64,000 nucleotides of DNA from Clavulina sp. PMI_390 (lineage: Eukaryota; Basidiomycota; Agaricomycetes; Cantharellales; Hydnaceae), in contig WIDE01000007.1 in assembly GCA_015039315.1 (NCBI GenBank), forward strand, positions 171,062 through 235,061. Reading direction: 5' to 3'. Below the pieces are notes generated by a model that saw only the letters and a program-made list of their open reading frames with translations, searched no databases and was not told the origin of the DNA. Of this stretch, positions 12,247 through 23,992 are shown in pieces. The number at the start of each line of letters is the position of its first letter. The first letter of the stretch is position 1. A program made the translations under genes and the position numbers.

Positions 12247-15044
12247 ATGTCTCAGCCTCCAAATCGCATGAATCCCAATGCGTTCAGCTTTGTCCCGGGT
12301 CAGATCCCTAGGCAAAATGTCCCGCAACAGCAACAGCAGCAGCAGCCTCCTTATGGCGGTGGGGACCCTAACCAGCAGTACCAACAACCTGGACAGCCAG
12401 GGCAATACCCATACCCTCAGCAACAGCAAAACTATTACCCCCAATATGGGGGAGGAGGCTATCAGCAGCCTCCACCTGGCCAATATGGCCAGTACGGCCC
12501 ACCTCAGGGTCAGCGTGGCCCCTATGGCGGTGGTGGCGGAGGGTATAACAATCAACCGTATGGTGTGCCCCCTCAGCAACAGCAACAACAGGGAGGATCG
12601 TACACGCCTCCTCATGCGCGCCAGCAGAACTGGAGGAGCAACAACACCAACACCCCGCCACCCGATAATAACAATAATGCGCAATTTAGGCCAGGGCCTC
12701 CTGCACCTGCAGCTGCCGATCGGGCACCGATCGAGCGTTCCGATCCGTCGTCCGCCCCTGCTCCCGCCAAAACTATCTCGCTCAATATTGGTGGCGGTGG
12801 AGGAGCCTCAACTCCTCCCCCAGCTGCGAGCAAGCCTGCAGCCGATCCTGCACCAGCAAAGACTATCTCACTTAATATCGGCGGTGGCTCCAAGCCTACC
12901 CCTGCGCAGGCAGCAGAAGAGAAACCAAAAGCTGCTCCCGCCCCCGCGTCTGCCCCTGCTTCTGAACCAGCGCCAGCTGCCGCCAAAACTGACGCTGCTC
13001 CTGCCAAGACTACCGTATCCAAGTCGAAAGATTTCAACTTTTCATCGGACAAGAGCAAGACCACTGCTGATGCGGTGCTGAACGATACATTGGCTGTGGC
13101 CGATCAAGAGACCTTGAAGGATCTGTATGGCGATGGAGACGTTGTTGACACTAACGGTGCGTTTTCCCGGCCACTGTTACTACTCTCTCTTTATATTTAT
13201 CCGTTTGCTCGTGATCTACGTAATTCTAGTCAAATCCCATGTCAACATTGTGTTCATCGGGCACGTCGATGCGGGCAAATCCACCCTCGGAGGACAGCTC
13301 CTCTATCTCACAGACATGGTTGATAAGCGAACGATGGAGAAGTATGAGCGCGAGGCCAAAGAGGCTGGTCGTGAGACCTGGTACCTCAGTTGGGCCCTCG
13401 ATTCCACCACACAGGAGCGAGCCAAGGTTTGTCTTTCTAGATGGCATTCTCCCCCGATCGCATCATGTCGCTCAATTCTGATTCAAACATGGTTTAATTA
13501 ATATTCCGAAATGACCAGGGCAAAACTGTAGAAGTCGGTCGTGCATACTTTGAGACTGCTGCGCGCCGCTACACCGTGCTCGACGCCCCTGGCCACAAGA
13601 CCTATGTCCCCTCCATGATCTCTGGTGCTGCACAGGCCGATGTCGCCATCCTCGTCATCTCTGCACGCAAGGGTGAATTCGAGACGGGCTTCGAAAAGGG
13701 TGGCCAGACTCGCGAGCACATCATGCTGGTCAAGACCGCCGGCGTCACCAAGGTTGTTGTTGTAATCAACAAGATGGATGACCCTACTGTAGGGTGGGAG
13801 GAGGAAAGGTTCAAGGAGATCAAAGACAAGCTCACGCCGTTCATCAAAAGCGCAGGATTCAACACAAAGACGGATGTGATTTGGATTCCCATCTCAGCGT
13901 ATACAGGCGTGAATGTCAAGGATAGAGCGACAAAGGCGCAGGTTTCTTGGCTAACGTCAGTGGTTGCAGTGCAGATCCCTTATAATTATGTCGTTAACGG
14001 AACACTGACGCATCATCTTTTTCTATCATAGCGGACCGTCTCTGCTTGAGACACTGGACACGATCCCGCTCATCGATCGTAAGATCAATGGCCCAGTAAT
14101 CATGCCAATTTCGGAGAAATACAAAGACCTTGGAACCATGGTTGTCGGTAAGCTCGAGAGTGGCCGGGTGAAGAAGGGCGATTCTCTCGTTATGATGCCC
14201 AACAAGGTTTGTTACATCCTATCATCGCATAGCACTGTTTCGCCCACATGCATCTTGCTGATCGCGATTCCATCCTTCATTATGTCTGGTGTCCGTGTTA
14301 GGTCAATGTGGAAGTGTTGGCCATCTACTCTGAGAGCGAAGAAGAGATCAATTATGCATTTGGCGGTGACAACGTGCGCCTACGCATCAAGGGCATTGAA
14401 GATGAGGATGTTTCTCCTGGATTCGTCCTCGCTTCCGCTGCGCGCCCCGTCCATTCTGTGAAACGCTTCGAGGCACAGCTGGCTATCCTTGACCACAAGA
14501 ATATCATTTGTGCTGGGTACAGCGCCGTCATGCACGTCCACACTCTTGCAGAGGAAGTCCAGCTTTCTGTGCGTACTCGCCCTTCTTCCCTTCCCTCACG
14601 ACTGCTGACAGTTCTCATGCCGTCACAACCCCATCATTTTGGTGGTCCTTGATTCACCTAAAACAGGCTCTGCTCCATTACTTTGACAAAAAGACCGGGC
14701 GCAAGTCGCGGAAACCACCCCAGTTCGCCAAGAGGGGCCAAAAGATCATTGCACAGATCGAAGCGAGCGATTTGGTTTGCATCGAGCGATTCGCGGACTA
14801 TCCCCAGCTGGGCCGATTCACCCTGCGAGACGAGGGCAAGACGGTCGCGATTGGCAAGGTTCGTGCGAACGTTTTCCTTTGTTCATTTCCCCCTCCCTCT
14901 GATTGCACCTAACCTCCTGTTTTTTCGCGGCATGATATTGTTTTACAATAGGTTACTAGGCTGCTCGCTATCGACGAGAACGTGATCACCGAGGGAGTGT
15001 CAAACATTGCACTGGGAAATACTGCTTCTTCTACGGCAGAATAA
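12247..15044 (+). CDS. SUP35: Translation termination factor eRF3 (Sup35)
   Basis: Seven predicted exons (12247-13156, 13230-13426, 13519-13955, 14032-14206, 14302-14568, 14667-14858, 14952-15044) give 756 residues. The N-terminal ~150 residues are Gln/Gly/Tyr/Pro-rich with YGQYGPPQG-type oligopeptide repeats, like the yeast prion domain. Residues 8-17 (MNPNAFSFVP) fit a PAM2 motif, which binds the MLLE domain of poly(A)-binding protein. A charged Ala/Pro-rich linker carries AKTISLNIGGG twice. The GTPase part has GHVDAGKST (G1), DAPGHK (G3) and NKMD (G4), then two beta-barrel domains. eRF3 works with eRF1 to release finished peptides. An upstream in-frame ATG at 12208 exists, but 12247 gives the expected MSQPP-type N-terminus. 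The C-terminus runs about 25 residues past the usual KVTRL end. Confidence 0.95.
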
Positions 15045-15299
15045 ACGCACTATCTACCCTCACTCTCCATACAACGTGCTTGTATTTCTGTTTACGTCTT
15101 TTACCATGTATTTACTTCCAATCCCATGGCCCAGGAGCCGCTCCTATCCAGAACAAGCCGAACGACTACAGAAAGACGAGGAGCCCCGTAGGCAAGAAAT
15201 TACTGGATATTATTCAAGGATATATACGGATTCATGCAATTTCGTAATCGTGGAGCAGGACATATCATCCAAGGCGCATGGGAAAGTCCAATGGGGCAT

Positions 15300-16490
15300 T
15301 TATCGTGATGCTTTGACGTCTTCAGCAAGTATAGCCTCGTTCAGTTCATCAAGAGGCGCTAACTCCCTTTTGTCGACGAGATCGAACTAATAAAATATGC
15401 TAAGCCGCTATGAACTTTCGTTAAAAAGGCGATCAGACAAACCTCATTGATGAACAGGAAGAAATGTCGATAGCTTGTGTTCAGATGGGCTGCAAACCAT
15501 GGGAAGCGGAGAACGAAAAATAAGTCAAACTACCCGCAGAGAGGAATACATAAATGAAAGCGACATACCTTCGATACCCAATGCGCAGATTTGCTCAAAG
15601 TGGTGAGAGTAAATGTGGGCATAGACACGGAACAGGCGCCGAGCGATTGTCTTGATGACACCCTCGCGGAATTTAGGAGGGAACGGAACGCCTGTTAACA
15701 GAAGGCAAGGAGATAAACACAGTGTTGTCTAGCAATGTCCAAACTGCGCACCGATCTTGTGGGGGAAGATGGCTTCGTTGTCTAACTGCATCTGCACCCA
15801 GTTCATCAGGTTATCGATATACTCCGGAGCCGGCATCTTGGTTGGTCGTTTATAGTTCACTCCATCTTCCCAGAGATACTCGTATCTAGACCGACCAGCG
15901 TCATTATGCCTGAAATTCTCGGAGGGCAAAGTAGGAGACGAACCGTGGTCCCGCAGACATGACTGGGCACTATGAAAAGATCGAGGCAAATTGAGACAAG
16001 AAAGCTGGAGGCTGGGAGGGAGAGCCTTGGACTGGGTCGCACCTCTGTTGGCGTGCAAAACTCTGTTATTGTCCCGTAAAGCATGTTAAGATGGTTGAAG
16101 AAGTCCACAGCTTGCACCCCCAAGAAAGCCCAATTTTTTTCAGTAGGTCTCCCTGCAGGGTATTTATGGTCTTGTATCAAGCCTGCATACCGTGTACTGC
16201 GAGCCATTCATTCAGATCCTCGCCCTCAGGGAGCACCACGGCTAATCGAAGATTTCCAGATCCCTGTGCGGTACGGTTACTACGTTGAGATCGACGGTTC
16301 GAGCTCCTAGTTAAACATACCAGTGTCGCTTCTGCGTACTTCCTCAATTGCCATTGCTTTGTACCTTCGGGTACGTCTTTGCGAGGTCGGAACGTTCGCG
16401 CCTTGATACCCCTAGAATCGCATGACCTCGTGAGGATATGCCGGGCACAAACAGCGGACAAATCGGCGCGTACATCCCGAAGAAAGACAT
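15300..16490 (-). CDS. MOB1: MOB kinase activator (Mob1)
   Basis: Nine predicted exons (16490-16474, 16411-16321, 16263-16191, 16110-16043, 15969-15944, 15885-15752, 15691-15569, 15489-15443, 15386-15300) give 221 residues, the usual Mob1 length. The protein starts MSFFGMG and keeps the family blocks [69 protein letters not shown] and [12 protein letters not shown]. The zinc ligands of the Mob fold (two Cys in TEFC...CPVM and two His in HIYSHH) are present. Mob1 activates NDR/LATS-type kinases (Dbf2/Sid2) in mitotic exit and septation. The first exon is 17 nt and another is 26 nt, so automatic gene callers may miss the N-terminus. It converges with eRF3, ~250 bp apart. Confidence 0.95.
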
Positions 16491-16691
16491 CTTAAAAGGC
16501 TAGATTGAAGAGTAGTGCAGCTTAGTTGTGTGTATTGCAAGGGGCCACTCGATGTTGACAAACAGGGTATGACAGAAGACGACAAACAAATACGCAACGA
16601 GAAGAGCCACTAGAAATACAACAAGTACTAATAATACACAGGGAGAAAACAACAACACATGATATACATGAGAATGATGCGGAGCGTTGGA

Positions 16692-18869
16692 TTACCAGGC
16701 CAGCTCAGTGTTCATACTGGCGCAGACGGCGTCACCCTTTCCTCCGGAGCACCCAGTCTCCACCTGACTTGCTGGTTGAGCAAGATTGATCTCGAAACCG
16801 CGCGCTTTTTCTAGCGCGAGGTGCTCCTCCACGAAGGCTCGTACACGGGACTGGTAGAACAGAACACCGATCTGTATCATATATTAGCACTGATGGCTTG
16901 CAAGGGGTAGATCAAACTAGCGCTCATACCTCTTTATCGGGATGAAGGAAGCCTCGGCTATATATACCAGAGTTCAAATTACGTTGGGTAGCAACGCACA
17001 AATCGTAGTCTTCTATCTCGACCTAGTATGGCAAGAAGAATGTGAGCATGGACTGTTGTAGCTAATACCAGAGGTCAGGTTATGCACTGACCTGCTCGTA
17101 AAACTCCATATATTTGCGAAATTTCTCCATTGGCTCTCCTTTACGCTTGAACACATCATACTCCATCCTGGTCTCAGTTGCGCTGACAGGGACGGTTCTG
17201 AACTCAAATGCGATCCGTCAGTATCAAGACCTGAGTACACTGCAGTCCAAGTCCCTCACCGCATCATATACCACATCATTGGGGTCACGGTGACGCCATT
17301 GGTCGGGAAAATAAACGTGAAAGACGGCGGCGCCTCGTCCTTATCTGCACCTTCAGGCAGAACCGCGTTGGCGCCAGCCTTGTTATCTGCCGTATGACGA
17401 GCGAAGTTGGTCTGGGGAGAAACGGCATAAGTCTCCAGGGCAAGTGATTTGGCAAAGCCAGGGTGGGCGATATGGCAGTGGTAGCATTCTAAGAAATTCT
17501 CCGCATTAGCGGATAGAGCGGAAAGTGAATTCTCGATAACTCACCTTGATAACCGTCCATAAGTGTCTGTCAAATCCAAGGATGTTCAGCGACATAACGC
17601 AAGCGGGCAGAAGTGACAGACCTTCCAGTTGTATGCCCCGACCTTCGTCCTATGATTTGAAGCATCGCTCAACACCGCTCTACGACAAAAAGGTGACATG
17701 CGCCGTACCAGGAATACGCATATTCATAGTTATCAGGATTGAAACCATTCCACTCCGCCGGAAGTGCTCCGAAATGCTCTTCAAATCGAACGGTGTGTTC
17801 TGCCTGAGGTGGAGCCGGAGTTGGTTCATCCTTGACGGGCATTGAGGGTAGAGCAAATGTCTTGTCATCGGGTGTCTTGGGAAGCTCAAAGCTACCGTCA
17901 TCCGAAGGAGAGCCTGGAACTACCGTTGGCTCAGTAGCATAGGTGGGCTCCATCATGTAAGCTCCGGGAAATGAAGGCTCAGGCTCAATATCAATCAGGG
18001 AAGGGGCATCGCTTGGCCCAGCCGTCGATTCGAGGGAGATAGGCACGTGAGGATCGGCCGACGCACTGCCGCGAGTCATCGCGAACGGCTCGTTCGCCGC
18101 TACAGTGGTCTGAGAGAGCTCAGATTCGGTGGGAGCGAGAGGTGCAGCACTGAAGTTGATGAATATGAAGCCAGAATCGGTGACATGCACATGAAGTTTG
18201 AAGAGGCCATTCGCTTCCTTATCCAGGAGGGGGGAGCCTTCAGAGCTAGTGAACTGAGGTGCTTTGATCAAGGCGCCCGTGGAGGAAGAATATGACCTGT
18301 TGAGGTAAGGTGAGCTGATGTAAAGACTCAAAAGAGATCACGAACCAGCCGTGGTATTTGCACCCCAAGACCAGACTGGAGCCCGTTTCCTTATGGACGA
18401 GAGGAAATGCACGATGACGGCATACGTTCTAGAATATCACATGAGGGCATAAACATACATGGCAAGGGACATGTGATGTGATAGTCACTTACATGAAAGG
18501 CGCTCTGTAGTGAATTGAGCTTAACGATGAGCATATCATGTGGGCTGTAGAGTGGGGCTGGCTTACGAAACCTCCTTCCTTGTTCTTCACAACGAGGTAG
18601 GGATAGCCTGCGTACTCGAGCTTGAGATAATCACCAGGTTTAGTGAACCGAGACCTATGCGTCGCTAGAATCCAGAGCTTGGAGAATATCGCGCGGCGTT
18701 CCAGTTGGTAGATGCTGTGGGAGGGATGAACGTGAGGAACGGGGGAAAGTATGGAGAGAACCGGGTGCGCATACCGTTCGTCACGAAACCACTGGGCCGG
18801 AAGGGATTTGTCTCCATCTTCGAGGCTTTGGGCACTGCTCCTCGCTGGGAATTCACAAGCTGCTGCCAT
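16692..18869 (-). CDS. Rieske-type oxygenase (choline monooxygenase-like) with a long insertion
   Basis: The first predicted exons are 18869-18775, 18714-18567, 18504-18493, 18428-18346, 18296-17709, 17649-17622 and 17566-17545; further exons run to the stop at 16692. The Rieske [2Fe-2S] ligands are visible as C88-R-H90 and C108-K-Y-H111. The catalytic domain has the mononuclear-iron signature [10 protein letters not shown] starting at residue 326, with YNWKTLMDGYQ just before it. This is the arrangement of ring-hydroxylating oxygenase alpha subunits, closest in pattern to choline-monooxygenase-like proteins. Unusually, about 115 residues rich in Pro, Ser, Glu, Asp and Thr (about 170-285) lie between the two domains where relatives have a short linker. 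It is in frame and free of stops. No signal peptide is seen. The substrate cannot be inferred. Confidence 0.85.
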
Positions 18870-20030
18870 GCTGTAGAAATGTTATCTGGAGGGATGGGGA
18901 TGAGAGTGAGACGCTGTCGGGAGATACGTGTGCCGGCGTCACTTGTCTTATATCGGATATTACGGTCGAGTATGAGGTGGAGGCCTGGTTCCAATCCTCA
19001 CGTTGTTGTATAGGGAGGAGTGGCTTATCAATTATCATGGCAAGATTCGCAGAGGAAGGATCGGAAGCAGTGAATTAATATGTATCAATCAAGCGTGAGC
19101 TTCTTGACGGGTCGACAGGCGGCTAGAGTCGCGTAGAGAGAAATCTCATACATCGCGCTGCGCAAATTGGCAAGATTCACGGGTTCGCGCAGTCTAGGCT
19201 GGCAGGTGATCATCACAGGAGTTACCGACAGTGAGCCAGCCTCCCCGTGAGTGAGTCAGGTTAGTTAGAGAGTAATGACGAAAGGGCGTTCGGGCTATGA
19301 GACTTCCGAAAGGGAGAGATGTGCCTCCACCTTGCCACGAAATTCCGCTATCACACGAGAAGCGGCGGAGCCGTGATAACTCTTGAGATAAGAATCTCAC
19401 ATTGACATACGGCGGACCTCGTGATTCAATGAGAGAGAATATCTTCACGGGTGATCAATGTGCCTGAAGAGGGGGCTTGAGGTGCCATGGGGAGACTTTA
19501 TCAGTCCTAAAATGTGTGAGCAGTGGTGAGCGCATCTGGACCTGTTGGAAAGTGTCACCTGTGACACCACTCCATTCAAATGTATTCTTGTGCACGCGAC
19601 CCTTTTTAGGGAGCTAGTGCCAGTGACCTTTTGCGTCCTCAGGGCATAATCACCTTTCTCGATGCACCGCCCTGTTCCTAACGTGATCTCTGGTCACACG
19701 GGCTTTATTGTTTATGAGAACAGAGCTAGGTCACTTTTCGCAGGACCATGGGGAACAGTTCAATACGTACATCATTGGGCGATCCGTACGTCCATGGATG
19801 ACGATTAAGCCCAAGAAATAGCATAATGGTGGGTGGCTTAGGGTGAGGCAACGGCGGCCCACCTAATCCTATGCGAGGACTAGCTGTTCGGACGGGAGAG
19901 CAACAATGGGCCTTCAAATGTTAGTGGGAATGCTTGAGGGGAATGACTAGTATGACTGCGTTCTGGTGGTAGAGATCTCCCCAACGGCAGATTTGGCCTG
20001 TGTAGATCGCGGAATAACGTGCTTTAGACC
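18870..20030. other. Intergenic region, no gene recognised
   Basis: About 1.1 kb upstream of the Rieske oxygenase gene. Short frames are present on both strands but none has a recognisable domain, good codon pattern or consistent splice structure. The end near 19930-20030 may hold the decayed last exon of the adjacent DJ-1 pseudogene. Confidence 0.4.
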
Positions 20031-20610
20031 AGCTGATCAAGGCGAGCAGCGGATCGAGTACGTAAACCCTAGAGAGCAGGTGCCTTCGTGAGCTTTGTGG
20101 CCAATTCAATGAGAAGATCCTCCAGGGAGGAGTCACCAATTAGGTAGCTCCAGCCTCCTCTTCCTCCGCATTGGTTGGCGCGGTTAATGATTTGCCATCG
20201 AAAATGGTGCGCACATGGAGCCTGATAGCGACTAGAGCCACAGGCCATGGTAAAACAGTAGTATTACTAGTTTCGATCCACGCCACCTAAACCGGTACAT
20301 CAATGAAAGAAGATCTAGTTCCAATAAAACAGAATGAGGATCCTTTGCTAAAAATCTGCGTTCTCACACCTAACACAACACTTCAAGGACAACGAGATCC
20401 ATCATGAGACGATATCGCGATGTCTAGATGTGGGGTGGAACTGTCAACAATATTGTTTATTAAGGGAAGAAGCAGACACTGTGACTCACCTATTTGCGGG
20501 GAAGATCGCATCATCGTCCTCGAACTTGACGCCTTTCAGTGGCATAGCAGTGGCGAGTCCGTGCTTGACAGTGAGCACCACCGGCTTCTCGCTTCTTAAT
20601 TAAGCGATTT
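20031..20610 (-). pseudogene. Decayed DJ-1/Hsp31-family copy
   Basis: On the minus strand two blocks align with the intact DJ-1-like gene just upstream. Block 1 (about 20600-20490) reads KHGLATAMPLKGVKFEDDDA, matching the KLATALPLKDVKVGDYD exon and still followed by a gtgagtc donor. Block 2 (about 20250-20060) reads ALVAIRL...TIFDGKSLT...TNAEEE, matching the ALVAARVDGRAIFDGKSLT exon. It then hits an in-frame TAA and continues one frame over as SLEDLLIELATKLTKAPAL. The catalytic cysteine region (VCHG in relatives) is changed to PWP. The order and orientation match the three intact copies, so this is a fourth member of the tandem array that has lost function. Its 5' and 3' limits are approximate. 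Confidence 0.85.
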
Positions 20611-20756
20611 TTCGACTCTCATCACACTATTCCTTCTTTGTGATATTAATTCTATGGGTGACTGTCATATATTGGAACACCCACTGACTGGTGGCAAAGG
20701 GTAGATACAAATTGTACGGACTCTCGATAGTGAAGACAAGGCAAGACGATCCCATG

Positions 20757-21865
20757 CTAATTGCGGGCCTGGAGAGCGGTAAGAATGGCCGCTCCAACGG
20801 CATGCGAGGACGCAGGGTTCTGGCCTGAGAACAGCAAAGCGACGTTAGCCGACGGCTCTATTTACTCTGAATGCTACGTACCAGTAATGAGATTTCCATC
20901 GACGACCACATAAGACTATGTGCACAATAAGAACGATGTCAGCGGACCTATCTAAACACCACGAGCTATAAGGGACGTACACCAAACAGAGCATCTGCCT
21001 TGCTGAACTTTGCGCCTAATTCGACGAGACGATCTTCTAGAGAGAAAGGCACTGATTTGGTGCCGCCGATCGCCTCCTCTTCCGCATTCGACAGTCCAGT
21101 CAAGGATTTGCCGTCGAAAATAGCACGTCCATCAACCCTCGCTGCTACTAGGGCCGCAGGTCCGTGGCAAACGGCAGCGATGATCTTGTTCTCTTTTGCG
21201 GCCTACATTGAGGGTTTGCTGTCAGTCAAATCCGACGATGGTGCTGAACCAAAGACTCACATTTTCGACCAACTTGGCATTGATAGGATCAGTGGCGAGA
21301 TCCATCATGGGACCATGCCTAAGCAGAATAAATCCAATTGGTCTGTCAAATTGATCGTTCGCTGACGAAGTAGGATGCAATTGAGACTCACCCGCCAACG
21401 TAGAAGATCACATCATAATCCCCAACTTTGACATCCTTCAGGGGAAGGGCAGTAGCGAGTTTCTGCTTCACTGCGTCATCATTGAGGAATTTGGTGCTTT
21501 CTTCATCGTCCTTGAAACCTTCAACACTCGTTGGATCGAGTGGCGGATTGGGACCACCAGGGGCAGCAAATGTGATCTAGAGTGACGAAGGTAGAACAAA
21601 CATGAGCGCTCGCTTTCTAAATCTTCGACAAACACGCCGCTATTAGAACGATAGCTAACCTTATAGTGAGGAGCCAAAGCCCAGTAAGGGTGCGCCGCTG
21701 AGAATAGTGAGAGTACGAAAGAGAGGAAGTGCACATGAGTAGCAAGTAACACGAGAACGCGGTAGATCTCAAAGCGTACGTACCTTCAGGGAGATACCAT
21801 CCCGTGGGGTGGCCATCGAGGTTCTTGGAGGCGGAACTCAGAACGAACAAGATAGATGCAGACAT
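20757..21865 (-). CDS. DJ-1/PfpI-family protein, Hsp31-like (copy A)
   Basis: Seven predicted exons (21865-21784, 21697-21660, 21576-21392, 21318-21261, 21202-20981, 20915-20882, 20824-20757) give 228 residues, the usual length. The family blocks are present: ILFVLSSASK, GWYLPE with the conserved Glu, AHPY, FAAPGGPNPP, DVIFYVGGHGPMMDL, and the nucleophile elbow AAVCHG with Cys133 followed by His. This is the Hsp31/glyoxalase III-like class, linked in yeasts to methylglyoxal detoxification and stationary-phase stress. No signal peptide or organelle signal is seen; the C-terminus is LQARN. It is the first intact member of a tandem array of three on this strand, next to a pseudogene. It is more diverged from copies B and C than they are from each other. 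Confidence 0.92.
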
Positions 21866-21985
21866 GGTACGTTCGGCTTTCTTGAGGATAGAGGATTGTC
21901 TGAGAGGCAGGTGGCCTGGTGAAGTGATGATGGCAATGGTGGGTCGCTCGAGGCATCAGTTTTATAGTCTTAGAGAGTTGGAGGT

Positions 21986-22007
21986 TGGAGGCCAGTGTTG
22001 GCCTCCA
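21986..22007. promoter_or_regulatory. Inverted repeat TGGAGGCC-N6-GGCCTCCA upstream of DJ-1 copy A
   Basis: A perfect 8-bp inverted repeat with a 6-bp spacer lies 121-142 bp upstream of the copy A start codon. Two further GTGGAGGC sites follow at 22187-22195 and 22198-22205. Dyads of this size are typical of sites bound by dimeric fungal regulators. Related sites occur near the other DJ-1 copies and the SDR gene at 27785. Confidence 0.5.
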
Positions 22008-22208
22008 CACCACCGAAGCCGCAAATCGTCACTTCACAGATGACAGACAACCCCCTCGAATGGCAAATCAGCGAGGAACCTGGGACAAGATTGGCTTCGT
22101 TTAAGATGTGCAAAAGGTCATTGGTGCCGCTTTCATGACTAGCTCTGACAGCTGCAAGTTGCAAACCGAAGAGACTCTCTTACGAAGTGGAGGCCGGGTG
22201 GAGGCACG

Positions 22209-22218
22209 ATCACGTGAT
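22209..22218. promoter_or_regulatory. Palindrome ATCACGTGAT containing an E-box
   Basis: A perfect 10-bp palindrome centred on CACGTG, a bHLH (E-box) core, next to the two GTGGAGGC sites upstream of DJ-1 copy A. By chance a 10-bp palindrome is expected about once per kilobase, so this is weak on its own. Confidence 0.25.
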
Positions 22219-22917
22219 GGCGGTGGAGGGTGGAGGGCACATTGAATGGCGAGTTGTCGTGCAGCCCTCGATGGCATTGTAAGACGGGACATGTTAGTTA
22301 GGACTATGTGCCTTGATAGAAGGAGTAGGGATCTAGCGGTACCATCTACTAGTCAACAATCACCCAAGATTTTTGGACCACTGATTCTAAGCTGCTCAGG
22401 CTGTTGGACTGGACTAGCGGGCCGCAAGTTGGCATTTTGAAGTGCAGAGAAGCTTGTCCGTGTATTTATGTGCTAATGAACTCTGGCGTGAAGAGTCCTT
22501 CAATATTTTTCATGCCCAAAGCCTAATAACTGCCAGCATCGCGAGGATCGTGGTCAAAGGCAAATAGCAAGCATTTTGCTACATCACACAGCCAGGGTGC
22601 TCGGAAAGTGATAACACTAGACCGGAAGAGTTGTGAATGATGATCCTATAGTGATTTACAGATGTTGTCATGAATGCCCTATGTAGCTTGGAGTCCATCA
22701 CCACGTTGGAACAGTGAACACTACTAGCCTGAGGTTATTGGATGGTGAAGCCCAAACTGAGAGTGTTCACGTACTATGGCAGATACAAATTTCTCAGATA
22801 TATGCGGTGAGGTTTATAGGGATGCAATACGACCAACAAGTGGAATCAACGGAGGTATTGTATTGAGCTGCCTGTAACGCGTTAGACAGTGTTGAAGATC
22901 GCACATGCTCAGGATGA
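22219..22917. other. Intergenic region between DJ-1 copies A and B
   Basis: About 700 bp between the promoter of copy A and the stop of copy B. No open frame or repeat that I can support. Confidence 0.4.
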
Positions 22918-23992
22918 TTACAATTTGGCTCGTCCTTCAAGAGCAGCCTTGATAGCCTCACCAACGCCTTTAGCAGACGCAGGGTTCTGGCCTGCACATA
23001 AAAACAACGTATCAGTACTGGATACAAGCGGAATGGAGAGTCCACATACCTGTAATAAGATTACCGTCGACAACGACGTGAGCCTATTTATTGCAAAAAT
23101 TTGAGCGCGACGACCTTCATAAGTATTGGGCGGTATAATGGCTTACCCCCCACGGCTTCGCTGCCTTGGTAAACCGTCCGCCTAGCTCGACCAGACGGTC
23201 CTCGAGCAGAAAGGGGATATCATGGGCCCTTCCTACCTCCGCTTCCTCGGTATTAGAGAATCCCGTCACCTCCTTGCCAGCAAAGACAGCCTTGCCATCG
23301 ACTCGGGCCAACACCATGGCGCCAGTACCATGACATACCGCACTAATGATCTTGTTCTCGGCAACGGCCTACAATGGTGGCTATTGGTCAGAGTGGGCGC
23401 GGACAGGTGGTGAGACGGGGTTGGGTGTCGATAACATACAGTTTCCAGGAGTTTCGCATTGATAGGGTCAAATGCAAGATCCAACATGGGTGCATGGCTA
23501 TCCGATGAGTGATCGATTCCGTTAGAATAACTACTTAAGGGGGGATGAACGTGAGGCGAAACTTACCCGCCAACCCAGAAGATCGCGTCGTGCTCCTTCA
23601 TCTTGACATCTTTGAGAGCGACTGCGGTCTCGAGGAGCTTCTGCACCTGGGAGTCCTTTAGGAACCTCACGCTCTCTTCGTCTTCTTTGTACGCTTCAAT
23701 ACTGGCAGGGTCTATCGGCGGATTAGGGCCAGCAGGCGCGGCAAAAGTGATCTGTGCGGGGGAAAATCAACCAATACTTCTCCAGAGCTGATGCATCCAG
23801 CGGTAAGCTCACACTATAACTGGGCGCCAATACGTAGTAGGGATGAGCAGCTACAGCGTGGATCGGAGCCTCATCATCAATACCAAATCAGTGAGAGGTT
23901 GAAGGAGTCTTACCCTCAGGGAGGTACCATCCAGTTTCGCCTCCGGACAGATTCTTAGAGGCACCAGATAGGACAAAGAGAATAGACTGCAT
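22918..23992 (-). CDS. DJ-1/PfpI-family protein, Hsp31-like, ending in AKL (copy B)
   Basis: Multi-exon gene with the same exon plan as its neighbours. It starts MQSILFVLSGASK and keeps GWYLPE, DAIFWVGGHAPMLDL, the nucleophile elbow SAVCHG, and the GQNPASAKGVGEA block. The stop at 22918-22920 leaves the C-terminus GRAKL. AKL is a functional variant of the type 1 peroxisomal targeting signal in fungi, and copies A (ARN) and C (SQA) lack it. HAPMLD replaces the HGPM-D of the other two copies. Copy B is closest to copy C throughout, so the two arose by a recent tandem duplication. Expected role, as for Hsp31: glyoxal/methylglyoxal handling or redox protection, perhaps in peroxisomes. The upstream TATA-like box sits ~95 bp before the start. 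Confidence 0.92.
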
